64,000 nucleotides of DNA, taken from contig NZ_FNJU01000013.1 of NCBI RefSeq assembly GCF_900104555.1, positions 1-64,000 of the forward strand. The letters are read 5' to 3'. The notes under the pieces are model-generated. The model searched no databases and was not told where the DNA came from. It was given only the letters and a program-made list of their open reading frames with translations. Below, piece by piece: positions 6,755 to 15,515 of the stretch. The first letter of the stretch is position 1. Every line of letters starts with the position of its first letter. The position numbers were made by a program, and so were the translations under genes. The stretch is from Litchfieldia salsa. GTDB taxonomy: Bacteria; Bacillota; Bacilli; Bacillales; Bacillaceae_L.

Positions 6755-9190
6755 ATGGGTAGTCTGAAGGAAACGAGTTTGCAAATAACTGGTATGACGT
6801 GTGCGGCTTGTGCCAATAGAATTGAAAAAGGATTAAAGAAAATAGAAGGTGTTGAGGAAGCTTCTGTTAATTTGGCACTAGAAAAATCAATGATTAAATT
6901 TGATCCTGAAAAGACAACTGTTCGAGCATTCGAACAGAAAATTGAATCACTAGGTTTTGGTGTTGTTTTAGAAAAAAAAGAGTTTGACATCACTGGGATG
7001 ACATGTGCTGCGTGTTCTACAAGAATTGAAAAAGGGTTGAACAAATTAGAGGGTGTTTCAAAAGCAACTGTTAATCTTGCATTAGAAACTGCTTCAGTTG
7101 AATATAATCCTGCAGTTCTTTCCCAAGCAGATGTCATCACAAAGGTTGATAAGTTAGGATATAGTGCAAAAGTTAAAAGTGAAAATATGGAAGAGGCAAT
7201 AGACCACCGTGCAAAAGAGGTAGAACAACAAACTGGTAAGTTCCTGTTCTCTTTGATCTTGTCTTTGCCATTATTATGGGCAATGGTTGGTCACTTTACT
7301 TTTACACAGTTTATCTATGTTCCTGATTTGTTTATGAATCCTTGGGTACAGCTTGCTTTAGCAACGCCAGTGCAATTTTTTATCGGAAAGCAGTTTTATG
7401 TAGGCGCTTATAAAGCGCTTCGAAATGGTAGTGCCAATATGGATGTGTTAGTGGCTTTAGGTACATCTGCTGCTTATTTTTATAGTGTTTATTTATCGAT
7501 TGCTTCAATCGGTTCTAATGCACATATGGTAGAGCTTTACTATGAAACGAGTGCGATATTGATTACATTAATCATCTTAGGTAAATTATTTGAGGCAAGA
7601 GCAAAAGGAAGGTCATCTGAGGCGATTAAGAAGCTAATGAACCTTCAGGCAAAAACTGCAACGGTTATGAGGGATGGTGTAGAAATAAACATTTTGCTTG
7701 AAGAGGTTCAGGTTGAAGATATTGTCTTTGTAAAGCCAGGTGAAAAAGTTCCAGTAGATGGAGAAATTATTGAAGGAAAGTCAGCCCTAGATGAATCCAT
7801 GTTAACTGGAGAAAGTGTTCCTGTTGATAAAGAGGTAGGAGACACTGTTATAGGAGCGACAATTAATAAAAATGGTTTCTTGAAAATCAAAGCAACAAAG
7901 GTTGGTAGAGATACTGCACTCGCTCAGATCATTAAAGTGGTTGAGGAAGCACAAGGATCAAAGGCACCAATACAACGACTTGCTGACCAGATTTCTGGAA
8001 TTTTTGTTCCAATTGTTGTTGGGATTGCGATTGTTACATTTTTAGTGTGGTTCTTAGTTGTCGATCAAGGAAATTTCGGAAGTGCACTTGAGACAATGAT
8101 TGCCGTTCTTGTCATTGCATGTCCATGCGCATTAGGTCTTGCAACCCCAACCTCAATTATGGCTGGTTCAGGTCGTGCTGCTGAGTTTGGTGTATTGTTC
8201 AAGGGTGGAGAGCACTTAGAAATGACACACCGTATTACAACAGTGATTCTTGACAAAACTGGTACTGTTACAAATGGAAAGCCAGTGTTAACAGATATTA
8301 TTTTAAAAGAAAAGAATAAGGAAGAAGAAATAGTAGCTTTAATTGGAGCGACTGAAAAACAATCTGAGCATCCATTAGCACAATCGATTGTGCAAGGACT
8401 TACTGATAGAGGGATTATCTTCCCTGAGGTCATGTCCTTCGAAGCAATCCCAGGCTTTGGTGTAAAGGCAACTGTTAATGATAGGGATGTATTAATTGGT
8501 ACAAGAAAGCTAATGTTACAGAATGGAATTGAGATTGAAGAAGGTTTGCTAGAGATGGAGAAGCTTGAAAATGAAGGGAAAACAGCAATGCTGGTTAGTA
8601 TTAATGGTGTTTATACCGGTATAGTTGCTGTTGCTGATACGATCAAGGAGACATCTCGTGAGGCCGTAAGTAGACTTAAAGAGATGGGCTTAGAGGTTGT
8701 CATGATTACAGGTGATAATCAACGAACCGCAAATGCGATTGGTGCTCAAGCAGGAATTGACCACGTTGTCGCAGAAGTACTTCCAGAAGGGAAAGCGGAA
8801 GCGGTTATAGAATTTCAAAAGCAAGGTAAAAAAGTTGCGATGGTAGGAGACGGAATTAATGATGCACCAGCTCTTGCGACAGCGGATATAGGTATGGCAA
8901 TTGGAACTGGGACAGATGTAGCGATGGAAGCTGCAGACATTACATTAATTCGCGGAGATTTGAATAGTATTGCGGATGCAATCTTCATGAGTAAGAAGAC
9001 AATCAGAAATATTAGACAGAATCTATTCTGGGCATTTGCTTACAATACCCTTGGTATACCAATTGCGGCCTTAGGATTTCTAGCACCATGGCTAGCAGGT
9101 GCAGCTATGGCGTTTAGCTCCGTTTCAGTTGTCCTAAACGCATTACGATTACAAAAAGTGCGGGTGCCAGGCACCGATGGCGGGACATAA
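6755..9190 (+). CDS. copA: Cu(I)-exporting P1B-type ATPase CopA
   Basis: 811 residues. Two N-terminal HMA domains carry GMTCAAC motifs (Cys16/Cys19 and Cys84/Cys87). Then come eight predicted membrane segments, the actuator TGES, the membrane copper site CPC (about 456-458), the phosphorylation motif DKTGT (Asp500), the SEHPLA motif and [12 protein letters not shown]. It exports Cu(I) using ATP, receiving it from CopZ. The ATG start follows TTTGGAGGG. The natural C-terminus (NALRLQKV) is extended by eight to nine residues encoded by a copy of the GGTGCCAGGCACC repeat, which also supplies the stop codon. Confidence 0.95.
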   Translation: MGSLKETSLQITGMTCAACANRIEKGLKKIEGVEEASVNLALEKSMIKFDPEKTTVRAFEQKIESLGFGVVLEKKEFDITGMTCAACSTRIEKGLNKLEGVSKATVNLALETASVEYNPAVLSQADVITKVDKLGYSAKVKSENMEEAIDHRAKEVEQQTGKFLFSLILSLPLLWAMVGHFTFTQFIYVPDLFMNPWVQLALATPVQFFIGKQFYVGAYKALRNGSANMDVLVALGTSAAYFYSVYLSIASIGSNAHMVELYYETSAILITLIILGKLFEARAKGRSSEAIKKLMNLQAKTATVMRDGVEINILLEEVQVEDIVFVKPGEKVPVDGEIIEGKSALDESMLTGESVPVDKEVGDTVIGATINKNGFLKIKATKVGRDTALAQIIKVVEEAQGSKAPIQRLADQISGIFVPIVVGIAIVTFLVWFLVVDQGNFGSALETMIAVLVIACPCALGLATPTSIMAGSGRAAEFGVLFKGGEHLEMTHRITTVILDKTGTVTNGKPVLTDIILKEKNKEEEIVALIGATEKQSEHPLAQSIVQGLTDRGIIFPEVMSFEAIPGFGVKATVNDRDVLIGTRKLMLQNGIEIEEGLLEMEKLENEGKTAMLVSINGVYTGIVAVADTIKETSREAVSRLKEMGLEVVMITGDNQRTANAIGAQAGIDHVVAEVLPEGKAEAVIEFQKQGKKVAMVGDGINDAPALATADIGMAIGTGTDVAMEAADITLIRGDLNSIADAIFMSKKTIRNIRQNLFWAFAYNTLGIPIAALGFLAPWLAGAAMAFSSVSVVLNALRLQKVRVPGTDGGT

Positions 9191-9200
9191 TTTGTCCCGA
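9162..9200. repeat. Family D double-palindrome repeat at the copA 3' end
   Basis: GGTGCCAGGCACC followed by CGGGACA-TAATT-TGTCCCG. The same pair occurs at 10109-10148 and, inverted, at 17297-17337. Here the copy encodes the last residues of CopA (VPGTDGGT) and the TAA in its loop. Confidence 0.8.
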
Positions 9201-9235
9201 TAAGATAAGCCTCAAAAACGAAAGGAGAGGAAATC

Positions 9236-10042
9236 ATGAAGAAATGGATGACATCAGCAATCCTCTATTTAGTTGTTGTGATTGCTGTGTATAATTTATA
9301 CGGGCTAATTACCTCTAGTGACCAAGAGGGTTCAGACCCTGCTGCAGAACATTCTTCCCATGGAGAAGAAACAGCTCAACATGATCATGGTGATCATCAT
9401 ACGGAAAGTGATGTGAAAGCAGAGGTTAGGGCATCAGATAATAATATAAATATATATCTCACAGATCAATCAGGTCATCCGGTTGAGGAGCTAGAGGTCA
9501 ATCATGAGGAGGTACTACATTTAATTATAGTTGATGAACAATTAGAGCAGTATTATCACCTTCACCCTAATCAGATTGATGTAGGGGTGTTTCAAGCAAG
9601 TCATGAATTGTCGGCAGGAACTTATATTGCTTTTGTTGACGTACTACCGGCTGAACAATCCTATGAAGTTGCGCCACTTCACTTTACGATTGGAGGAGAA
9701 GAGAAAGCGCACGAACATGGAAACTTAACACCCGACCAAGAGTTCATTAAAGTCATAAATGGGCAGTCTTCAATACTTGAAATGAGTTCCATGAATGCTG
9801 GTGAACCTATCACATTAAATTTCAAACTTCCTAATGCAGTAATTGAACCCTACTTAGGAGCAATGGGGCATGTCGTCATCCTTGATGAAAATGGACATAA
9901 TTACTTACATGTCCATCCCAAAAATCATGAGGATCTAATTTTTGAGACTTTCTTTGACCAGCCTGGTATCTATAAAATATGGGCAGAGTTTCAGATTGCT
10001 GGTGAAGTATTAGTATTTCCGTACGTAGTGGAGATAAAATAA
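9236..10042 (+). CDS. His-rich membrane-anchored extracytoplasmic protein of the copper locus
   Basis: 268 residues. An N-terminal hydrophobic segment (about 5-25) is followed by a His/Asp/Glu-rich linker (HSSHGEETAQHDHGDHHTE), then two similar beta-rich modules. Each module has a V-I-(x)-D-E-(x)n-Y-x-H-(L/V)-H-P motif (YYHLHP near 100, YLHVHP near 220), which suggests an internal duplication with metal-binding histidines. It starts 45 bp after copA and shares its orientation, so a role in binding copper outside the cell is inferred. The family is not firmly recognised. The ATG follows AAAGGAGAGG. Confidence 0.75.
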   Translation: MKKWMTSAILYLVVVIAVYNLYGLITSSDQEGSDPAAEHSSHGEETAQHDHGDHHTESDVKAEVRASDNNINIYLTDQSGHPVEELEVNHEEVLHLIIVDEQLEQYYHLHPNQIDVGVFQASHELSAGTYIAFVDVLPAEQSYEVAPLHFTIGGEEKAHEHGNLTPDQEFIKVINGQSSILEMSSMNAGEPITLNFKLPNAVIEPYLGAMGHVVILDENGHNYLHVHPKNHEDLIFETFFDQPGIYKIWAEFQIAGEVLVFPYVVEIK

Positions 10043-10055
10043 GTAAAAGATTTAC

Positions 10056-10087
10056 AACCGGTTCTTATCAAGGACCGGTTTTTTTCA
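10056..10087 (+). terminator. Terminator of the copper operon
   Basis: ACCGGTTCTT-ATC-AAGGACCGGT, a near-perfect 10-bp stem, is followed by seven T residues, 14 bp after the stop of the His-rich protein. Confidence 0.9.
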
Positions 10088-10108
10088 TGTCTAAATAAGG
10101 GGAAATAA

Positions 10109-10148
10109 TGGTGCCAGGCACCGAAAGTGGGACATATTTTGTCCCGGT
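10109..10148. repeat. Family D double-palindrome repeat (copy 2)
   Basis: GGTGCCAGGCACC, then GGGACA-TATTT-TGTCCC. Same order and orientation as the copy at the end of copA. Confidence 0.75.
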
Positions 10149-10169
10149 GAAAATATTTTGTATTGCCTA

Positions 10170-10215
10170 TTGAATACCGACATCTATGTCGTTTATAATA
10201 ACGACAAAGGTGTCG
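10170..10215 (+). promoter_or_regulatory. Promoter of the MFS-tetR operon with paired TetR operators
   Basis: TTGAAT (10170-10175) and TATAAT (10194-10199) are 18 bp apart. Two palindromes flank the -10: CGACATCTATGTCG (10178-10191) and CGACAAAGGTGTCG (10202-10215). The whole 44-bp block is itself a near-perfect dyad. The pattern fits repression by the TetR protein encoded second in the operon. Confidence 0.75.
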
Positions 10216-10247
10216 GTAAACGACCGTTAGGAAGGTGAGGTTAAAGA

Positions 10248-11540
10248 ATGAATCATAATAAACAAGTAGAAAAAGCTAGTTTGATGAGAAATAAACCATA
10301 TTTGTATTTAATAAGTTCGCAAGTTGTTTCAAGTCTAGGAGACTGGTTAGATATGCTAGCAATAATGGCTCTAGTCGCACTAAAATGGGAGGCATCACCA
10401 ATAGCGATGGCAGGAGTAGGGCTTTGCTTACTCGGTCCAATGGCTGTTGTTAGTCCAGTCGCTGGAATACTTGCTGATAAATATGACCGAAAAAAACTTA
10501 TGATTCTTTCTGATGTTATTCGCTGCTTAGTTGTGATTGGTTTTGTCTTTTCGACAGCGCTTTGGCAGATCTATACTTTACTTATCATAAAAAGTATTTT
10601 TGCCGCATTATTTATCCCAGCCAAAAATGGTAAACTTAAAGAAATTGTCCCAGAGAGTCAAATGCAATCAGCGATGGCAATTAGTGGGGTAGTAGACAAT
10701 GGTAGCAAAATTGTAGGACCATTAATTAGTGGTTTACTCGTTTCATTAGTGGGAATTCAGTGGTCCTTTTATTTAGATGCAGCCTCCTTTGTATTGTCTG
10801 CTATTTTACTATTTGGTGTCCCAAAGACCATAAATGAGACTTTCGTTAATGACAGTGGCATACCAAAGGAAAAGGAAACGATGATTAGTCAGTTAAAGGA
10901 TGGACTTACAGTCTTAAGGCAAATTCCGTTTCTATCTGCTGGTTTAATGGTATTTAGTGTCGCTCTTCTTGTTATTCAAATAGCAGACACTCAGTTAATG
11001 GTTCTTCTAAGGCAAATTGATGGGGATCCTACCGAAATAGTTGGTTATGGAATTGCAGCCAATGGAATTGGCATGTTAATCATGTCGATCATATTAAGTA
11101 AAAAGAAAATCCAGTCAACAGCCATTTATATTGGGCTTGGATCAGCAGTTGTCGGGTTATGCTTTGCGGGAATGGTTTTGCTGGTCCCGTTATCCATTGT
11201 GATGACAACAATTTTGACACCCCTTTTATTTTTTATCGCAGGTTTAGCTGCTGCAGCAATCATCATCCCTTTTCAAATTACCGCACAAAAAGGAACCCCA
11301 GTGCAATATACAGGGAGGGTTTTTGGTACGATTAGTAGTGTGACCACCTTAGCCTCGCTGATTGGAATGGTAAGTGGTGGGGTGATTGCAGAAATATTTG
11401 GGGTCAATATGGCTTTTGTATTATCCGGTGGATTATTAGTAATTGTGGGAATAGTGGTGCTAATTAAAAGATCAAAATTAGAAAGTAGGGTGAACCTTGC
11501 CGAAAGTGACCGAGGATTACAAGGAAAAGCGTCGGGTTGA
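10248..11540 (+). CDS. MFS transporter, probable drug efflux pump
   Basis: 430 residues with about twelve membrane segments. The MFS loop 2-3 signature is present as GILADKYDRKKLMILSD near residues 75-92. The family resembles enterobactin exporter EntS/MFS-3-like pumps (NADH-type GDWLDMLAIMALV start). An ATG follows AGGAAGGTGAGG. The downstream tetR gene overlaps its end by 44 bp and paired operators cover its promoter, the usual layout of a substrate-inducible efflux pump. The substrate cannot be read from the sequence. Confidence 0.85.
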   Translation: MNHNKQVEKASLMRNKPYLYLISSQVVSSLGDWLDMLAIMALVALKWEASPIAMAGVGLCLLGPMAVVSPVAGILADKYDRKKLMILSDVIRCLVVIGFVFSTALWQIYTLLIIKSIFAALFIPAKNGKLKEIVPESQMQSAMAISGVVDNGSKIVGPLISGLLVSLVGIQWSFYLDAASFVLSAILLFGVPKTINETFVNDSGIPKEKETMISQLKDGLTVLRQIPFLSAGLMVFSVALLVIQIADTQLMVLLRQIDGDPTEIVGYGIAANGIGMLIMSIILSKKKIQSTAIYIGLGSAVVGLCFAGMVLLVPLSIVMTTILTPLLFFIAGLAAAAIIIPFQITAQKGTPVQYTGRVFGTISSVTTLASLIGMVSGGVIAEIFGVNMAFVLSGGLLVIVGIVVLIKRSKLESRVNLAESDRGLQGKASG

Positions 11541-12108
11541 GATCCTTAAAAAGGCTGAAGCAGTCTTCATTGAAAAAGGGTTTAGTCATACAACCATGAC
11601 AGATATCGTCAATGCTACAGGACTAAGTAGAGGTGGTTTGTATCATTATTTTTCAAATACAGATGAATTGTACCAAGCGATTATCCATGAAAAAGATAAA
11701 AGTGCAGAAGAATATTTTAATCAACTTTTAGATGGGTTTGAAACAGCGTGGGAAGGGCTGGATACTTATTTAAATGAAGTTGAAAAAGCACTGATAAACT
11801 CCAGTACCAGCTTTGCTTCTGTTAATCTTGAATACTTTATCATTGGGAGACATGCGGAAGGTAGAAGAGATTTCATCAGTGAAAGATATAAGCAAGCCAT
11901 TGGACATTTTACCAAATTGTTAGGTAAAGGGGTAGAGCAGGGTGAATTCAAACCAATTCAGCCAGTAGATGCAATTGCCAACTATTTAATTAACATCGTT
12001 GATTCGATGCATATACAATTATTGGTAATCGATAAAGAACAAAGCTATATCTCCGAACAGATAGAAGGAGTAAGGATTTATTTGAAAAGGGTGCTTGGGA
12101 AGGGATAA
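11497..12108 (+). CDS. TetR/AcrR family repressor of the MFS pump operon
   Basis: 203 residues, normal TetR length. The helix-turn-helix lies at about 25-50 (TTMTDIVNATGLSRGGLYHYFSN). The TTG start at 11497 has TAGGGTGA upstream and overlaps the MFS gene by 44 bp, which implies translational coupling. It probably binds the two CGACA-N4-TGTCG operators at the common promoter and responds to the pump's substrate. A terminator follows directly. Confidence 0.9.
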   Translation: MPKVTEDYKEKRRVEILKKAEAVFIEKGFSHTTMTDIVNATGLSRGGLYHYFSNTDELYQAIIHEKDKSAEEYFNQLLDGFETAWEGLDTYLNEVEKALINSSTSFASVNLEYFIIGRHAEGRRDFISERYKQAIGHFTKLLGKGVEQGEFKPIQPVDAIANYLINIVDSMHIQLLVIDKEQSYISEQIEGVRIYLKRVLGKG

Positions 12109-12115
12109 ATTAAGA

Positions 12116-12155
12116 GAAAACGCTATGGAAATCGTTTCTATGGCGTCTTTTGCTT
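12116..12155 (+). terminator. Terminator of the MFS-tetR operon
   Basis: ACGCTATGGAAA and TTTCTATGGCGT pair across a TCG loop (two G-T pairs), followed by CTTTTGC, just after the tetR stop. Confidence 0.8.
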
Positions 12156-12176
12156 GTCTCGGGAGGGTTGATATTA

Positions 12177-13056
12177 ATCCTGCATAACTTAGAGAGAATC
12201 CCACGAAACTTGATAATTATCCCGAGAAACTGCAAGATAATTCAACGGGACAATAAGGATGAAAGCCAAACGCTGAATAATGAAGAGAATTCCACGAAAC
12301 TGCATGCAAATTCAACGGAACATTAAGGATGAAGCCAAACACTGTAACGAATCCCGCGAAAAACGAAGAGAATCCCACAAAACTTAGTATTAATGCCGCG
12401 AAACTGCATGATAATTCAACGAAACATCAAGGATGGAGCTAAACGCTGTAACGAATCCCGCGAAAATCGAAGAGAATCCCACAAAAAATAGTAATAATCC
12501 CGCGAAACTGCATGCAAATTCAACGGAACAATAAGGATGGTGCCAAACCCTGTAACGGATCCCGCGAAACTGCATGCAAATTCAACGGAACATTAAGGAT
12601 GAAGCCAAACACTGTAACGAATCCCGCGAAAAAAGAAGAGAATCCCACAAAACTTAGTATTAATGCCGCGAAACTACATGATAATTCAACGAAACATTAA
12701 GGATGGAGCAAAACCCTGTAACGAATCCCGCGAAAAACGAAGAGAATCCCACAAAACTTAATATTAATCCCGCGAAACTGCATGCAAATTCAACGGAACA
12801 TTAAGGATGAAGCCAAACACTGTAACGAATCCCGCGAAAAACGAAGAGAATCCCACAAAACTTAGTATTAATGCCGCGAAACTGCATGATAATTCAACGA
12901 AACATCAAGGATGGAGCTAAACGCTGTAACGAATCCCGCGAAAATCGAAGAGAATCCCACAAAAAATAGTAATAATCCCGCGAAACTGCATGAAAATTCA
13001 ACGGAACAATTAAGGTGTGCCAAACCCTGTAACTAATCCCACGAAAAAAATAATCC
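12177..13056. repeat. Phased tandem array with a 21-bp period (about 40 units)
   Basis: The core AAT(C/T)C(C/A)(G/A)CGAAAC recurs every 20-21 bp for about 880 bp. Sub-units of 21, 21 and 62 bp (itself 21+21+20) build a higher-order unit of about 104 bp. A roughly 240-bp stretch from 12301 recurs almost unchanged from 12779, with a third version from 12570. The 62- and 104-bp sizes break any reading frame and ORFs in it are short, so it is probably non-coding. There are no unique spacers, so it is not CRISPR. It fills the gap between the tetR terminator and the DacF-like gene. Confidence 0.85.
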
Positions 13057-13199
13057 CCTTACAAAAAAATAGGTATTCAAACATTTTTTTGGTAAAATAC
13101 ACTTAGATATTAATACATAGGTACGAATAGTTTGATGAGAAAATAAATAGTCCAAACCTTAAAAAAACAAAAGACATCATAGACAAATGGAGAAATTGA

Positions 13200-14387
13200 A
13201 TGAAAACACCTACTATAATAATTCTAATAGTAATCTTTACTCTACTTCTACCAAGTCAAGCCTTGGGTCAATTTGAAACGATAGATGATCCTGAAATACA
13301 GAGCGAGGCCGCGATTTTAATTGATGCAACAACTGGGGAAGTTCTATTCGAGCAAAATAGCGATGACAAAATGTATCCTGCTAGTATTACTAAGATTGTG
13401 ACAGCTATTCTCGCAATTGAATCGAATCGGTTAGATGAATTGGTCACGGTTAGTAAGCGAGCAAGAGAAGCGGATGGTACTCGTGTGTATTTGGAAGAAG
13501 GAGAAGTCGTTCCTTTAAAGAAGCTTGTCCAAGGACTCATGATTAATTCCGGAAATGATGCCGGAATCGCCATAGCTGAACATCTAGGTGGAAGTGTTGA
13601 AGAATTTGCCGTGTTGATGAATCGATTCGTTAAGAATAAAATCGGTGTTAAGGATACTCACTTTGAAAACCCACATGGATTATTTGATGATGAACATTAC
13701 AGCACAGCAGCAAACTTTGCTGAAATTATGAAATATGCAGTAAAAAATGAGACGTTTAGAGAAGTTATAGCTACAGCTGAGTTGCGATGGGTTGGTGAAA
13801 GTTGGGATACAACAATTTTTAATCATCATTGGATGTTAAGAGAGTGGCCGTATGAGGGTGTGATTGGTGGTAAAAATGGTTATATTGATCAGTCTGGTCA
13901 CACATTGGTCACTGCAGCTGTCAGGGAGAATTTATCACTTATTACAGTTGTCTTAAAAGCCACGACAAAAAGAATGATGTACAATGACACGGAAAAGCTA
14001 TTTGATTACGGCTTCACTCATTTTGAAACGGCTAAATTGCCACCACAGGAATTTACAAACGAAGAGAATGTGAAATATCGCCTTGAGGACCCGTTCTTTT
14101 ATACAAAAAAGATTGGTGAAGAAACGAAGCTTGCAATAGGAACCTCAGGAGAACTAACCATTACTGGTGAGGATGAACGGGTGATTGCGAGTGAACAACT
14201 CATTAACCCATTAGAAATGGTTGATAAATCAAGACTCGTGAAATCAACCAATCCACTGGATGCAAGCTATAAGAATAAGGCAACTATCACAAGTAAAGGC
14301 TTAATAATGAGTGCAATCGTCATATTTTTAATTGGAACGTTCTTCTATTTAAGAAAAAGGAACAAGGAAAAGAGATTCTTTCAATAA
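13200..14387 (+). CDS. D-alanyl-D-alanine carboxypeptidase, DacF-like (S11 family)
   Basis: 395 residues. A signal peptide (1-23) precedes the penicillin-binding domain with Ser62-x-x-Lys65 (PASITK) and Ser117-Gly-Asn119. The third motif, usually KTG, is Lys225-Asn-Gly227 here. A PBP5-type C-terminal beta domain (about 280-365) and a C-terminal membrane helix with a basic tail (RKRNKEKR) follow. The family trims the terminal D-Ala of peptidoglycan stem peptides outside the membrane. The ATG follows a weak TGGAG. The gene is monocistronic, with a shared bidirectional terminator after it. Confidence 0.9.
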   Translation: MKTPTIIILIVIFTLLLPSQALGQFETIDDPEIQSEAAILIDATTGEVLFEQNSDDKMYPASITKIVTAILAIESNRLDELVTVSKRAREADGTRVYLEEGEVVPLKKLVQGLMINSGNDAGIAIAEHLGGSVEEFAVLMNRFVKNKIGVKDTHFENPHGLFDDEHYSTAANFAEIMKYAVKNETFREVIATAELRWVGESWDTTIFNHHWMLREWPYEGVIGGKNGYIDQSGHTLVTAAVRENLSLITVVLKATTKRMMYNDTEKLFDYGFTHFETAKLPPQEFTNEENVKYRLEDPFFYTKKIGEETKLAIGTSGELTITGEDERVIASEQLINPLEMVDKSRLVKSTNPLDASYKNKATITSKGLIMSAIVIFLIGTFFYLRKRNKEKRFFQ

Positions 14388-14392
14388 TCAAA

Positions 14393-14432
14393 AAAAAACG
14401 TTTGATCCTAATGGATTTAAACGTTTTTTTAT
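14393..14432. terminator. Bidirectional terminator between the DacF-like gene and ykoT
   Basis: AAAAAACGTTT...AAACGTTTTTT flanks a short loop, with A-runs on one side and T-runs on the other. It serves both converging genes. Confidence 0.85.
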
Positions 14433-14443
14433 TAGGTTTGTTG

Positions 14444-15472
14444 TTATTCCTGACCAACCATATTTGCTTGTTCTAACCTTAAAATTGACTCATCATTTTC
14501 GTCTGATAAAACTGGATAAGCTAGATTAAAAGTATCAATATCTACAATATACCTTGGGCGACGCTTTGTTTCTTTATATATTTTACCGATATATTCTCCA
14601 ATGAAACCAATAGCAATCAGTTGAAGCCCACCAATTAGCCAGATGGATGTAATGAGTGAGGTCCATCCAGTTGTTGTATTTCCTGTGAATTTCAGGAGAA
14701 TGAAGTAACCTCCAAAAATTAAGCTTACTAAAAAAGAAACAAAACCAACTAAAGAGACAAAGCGAATTGGGGTCACACTGAAAGATGTAATTCCATCAAG
14801 AGCAAAGGAAAGCATCTTTTTGAGAGGATATTTCGTTTCTCCTGCTAACCTTTCTTTCCGATTATAGTATACGTGAGTGGTGTTGAACCCAATTAGTGGA
14901 ACAATTCCCCGAAGGAATAAATTGATTTCACCAAAGTTTTCAAGCTTCTCTACTGCCCGTCTACTCATCAAACGAAAATCAGCATGATTATAGACAATAT
15001 TAACACCCATTTTCTTCATCAATTTATAGAAGCCCTGTGCTGTATGTTTTTTGAAAAATGTATCTGTTTTCCGTTCGTTACGTACACCAAGGACAACCTC
15101 AAACCCATCATGAAATTTTTTGATAAACTCACGAATGGCTCTGATGTCATCCTGAAGGTCGGCATCGATTGAGACAATGCAATCAGAATGTTCTTTTGCT
15201 GAGAATAAACCTGCAAGCAGTGCTTGCTGATGGCCAACATTGGTTGAGAGTTTCAATCCTTTAACCCTCCGATTATTGAGTCCACTTTGATAGATAATAT
15301 CCCAAGTGTGGTCCTTGCTACCGTCATCAACAAAGAGGATCTTGCTGTTGGGGGATATAAGCATCTCCTGCTCAAGCTCGGTTAACAACCTTGTTAGTTC
15401 ATTAATCGTAATAGGAAGGACTTCTTCTTCGTTAAAGCATGGTACAACAATGGTGAGTATAGGATCTGACAT
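14444..15472 (-). CDS. ykoT: Family 2 glycosyltransferase, polyprenyl-phosphate type (YkoT-like)
   Basis: 342 residues. A GT2 GT-A domain (about 1-215) has VVPCFNEEEVLP, the DDGSKD motif and DADLQDD (metal-binding DxD region), followed by two C-terminal membrane helices (about 235-310). This matches the DPM1/GtrB class, which transfers a sugar from a nucleotide donor to undecaprenyl phosphate on the inner face of the membrane. ATG 15472 is chosen because AGGAGGT precedes it; a TTG 36 bp upstream lacks a site. It lies 43 bp after the YkoS-like gene, as in B. subtilis ykoS-ykoT, so the lipid-linked sugar is probably used by that partner. Confidence 0.88.
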   Translation of the reverse strand: MSDPILTIVVPCFNEEEVLPITINELTRLLTELEQEMLISPNSKILFVDDGSKDHTWDIIYQSGLNNRRVKGLKLSTNVGHQQALLAGLFSAKEHSDCIVSIDADLQDDIRAIREFIKKFHDGFEVVLGVRNERKTDTFFKKHTAQGFYKLMKKMGVNIVYNHADFRLMSRRAVEKLENFGEINLFLRGIVPLIGFNTTHVYYNRKERLAGETKYPLKKMLSFALDGITSFSVTPIRFVSLVGFVSFLVSLIFGGYFILLKFTGNTTTGWTSLITSIWLIGGLQLIAIGFIGEYIGKIYKETKRRPRYIVDIDTFNLAYPVLSDENDESILRLEQANMVGQE

Positions 15473-15515
15473 CTCTAAATGACCTCCTAAGGTTTGTCCG
15501 TATTTCAAAGATGAT

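Noticed and set aside
6580-7140. 186-residue ORF opposite copA
   Set aside because: It is the antisense of the two HMA domains and a repeat; composition is atypical and no start signal exists.
12390-12700. Short ORFs (about 60 residues) on both strands inside the 21-bp array
   Set aside because: They arise from the repeat itself, lack ribosome sites, and the 62- and 104-bp units shift frame.
12177-13056. Possible CRISPR array
   Set aside because: The sequences between cores are themselves repeated and only 8-50 bp; there are no unique spacers, no consistent palindromic repeat and no cas genes.
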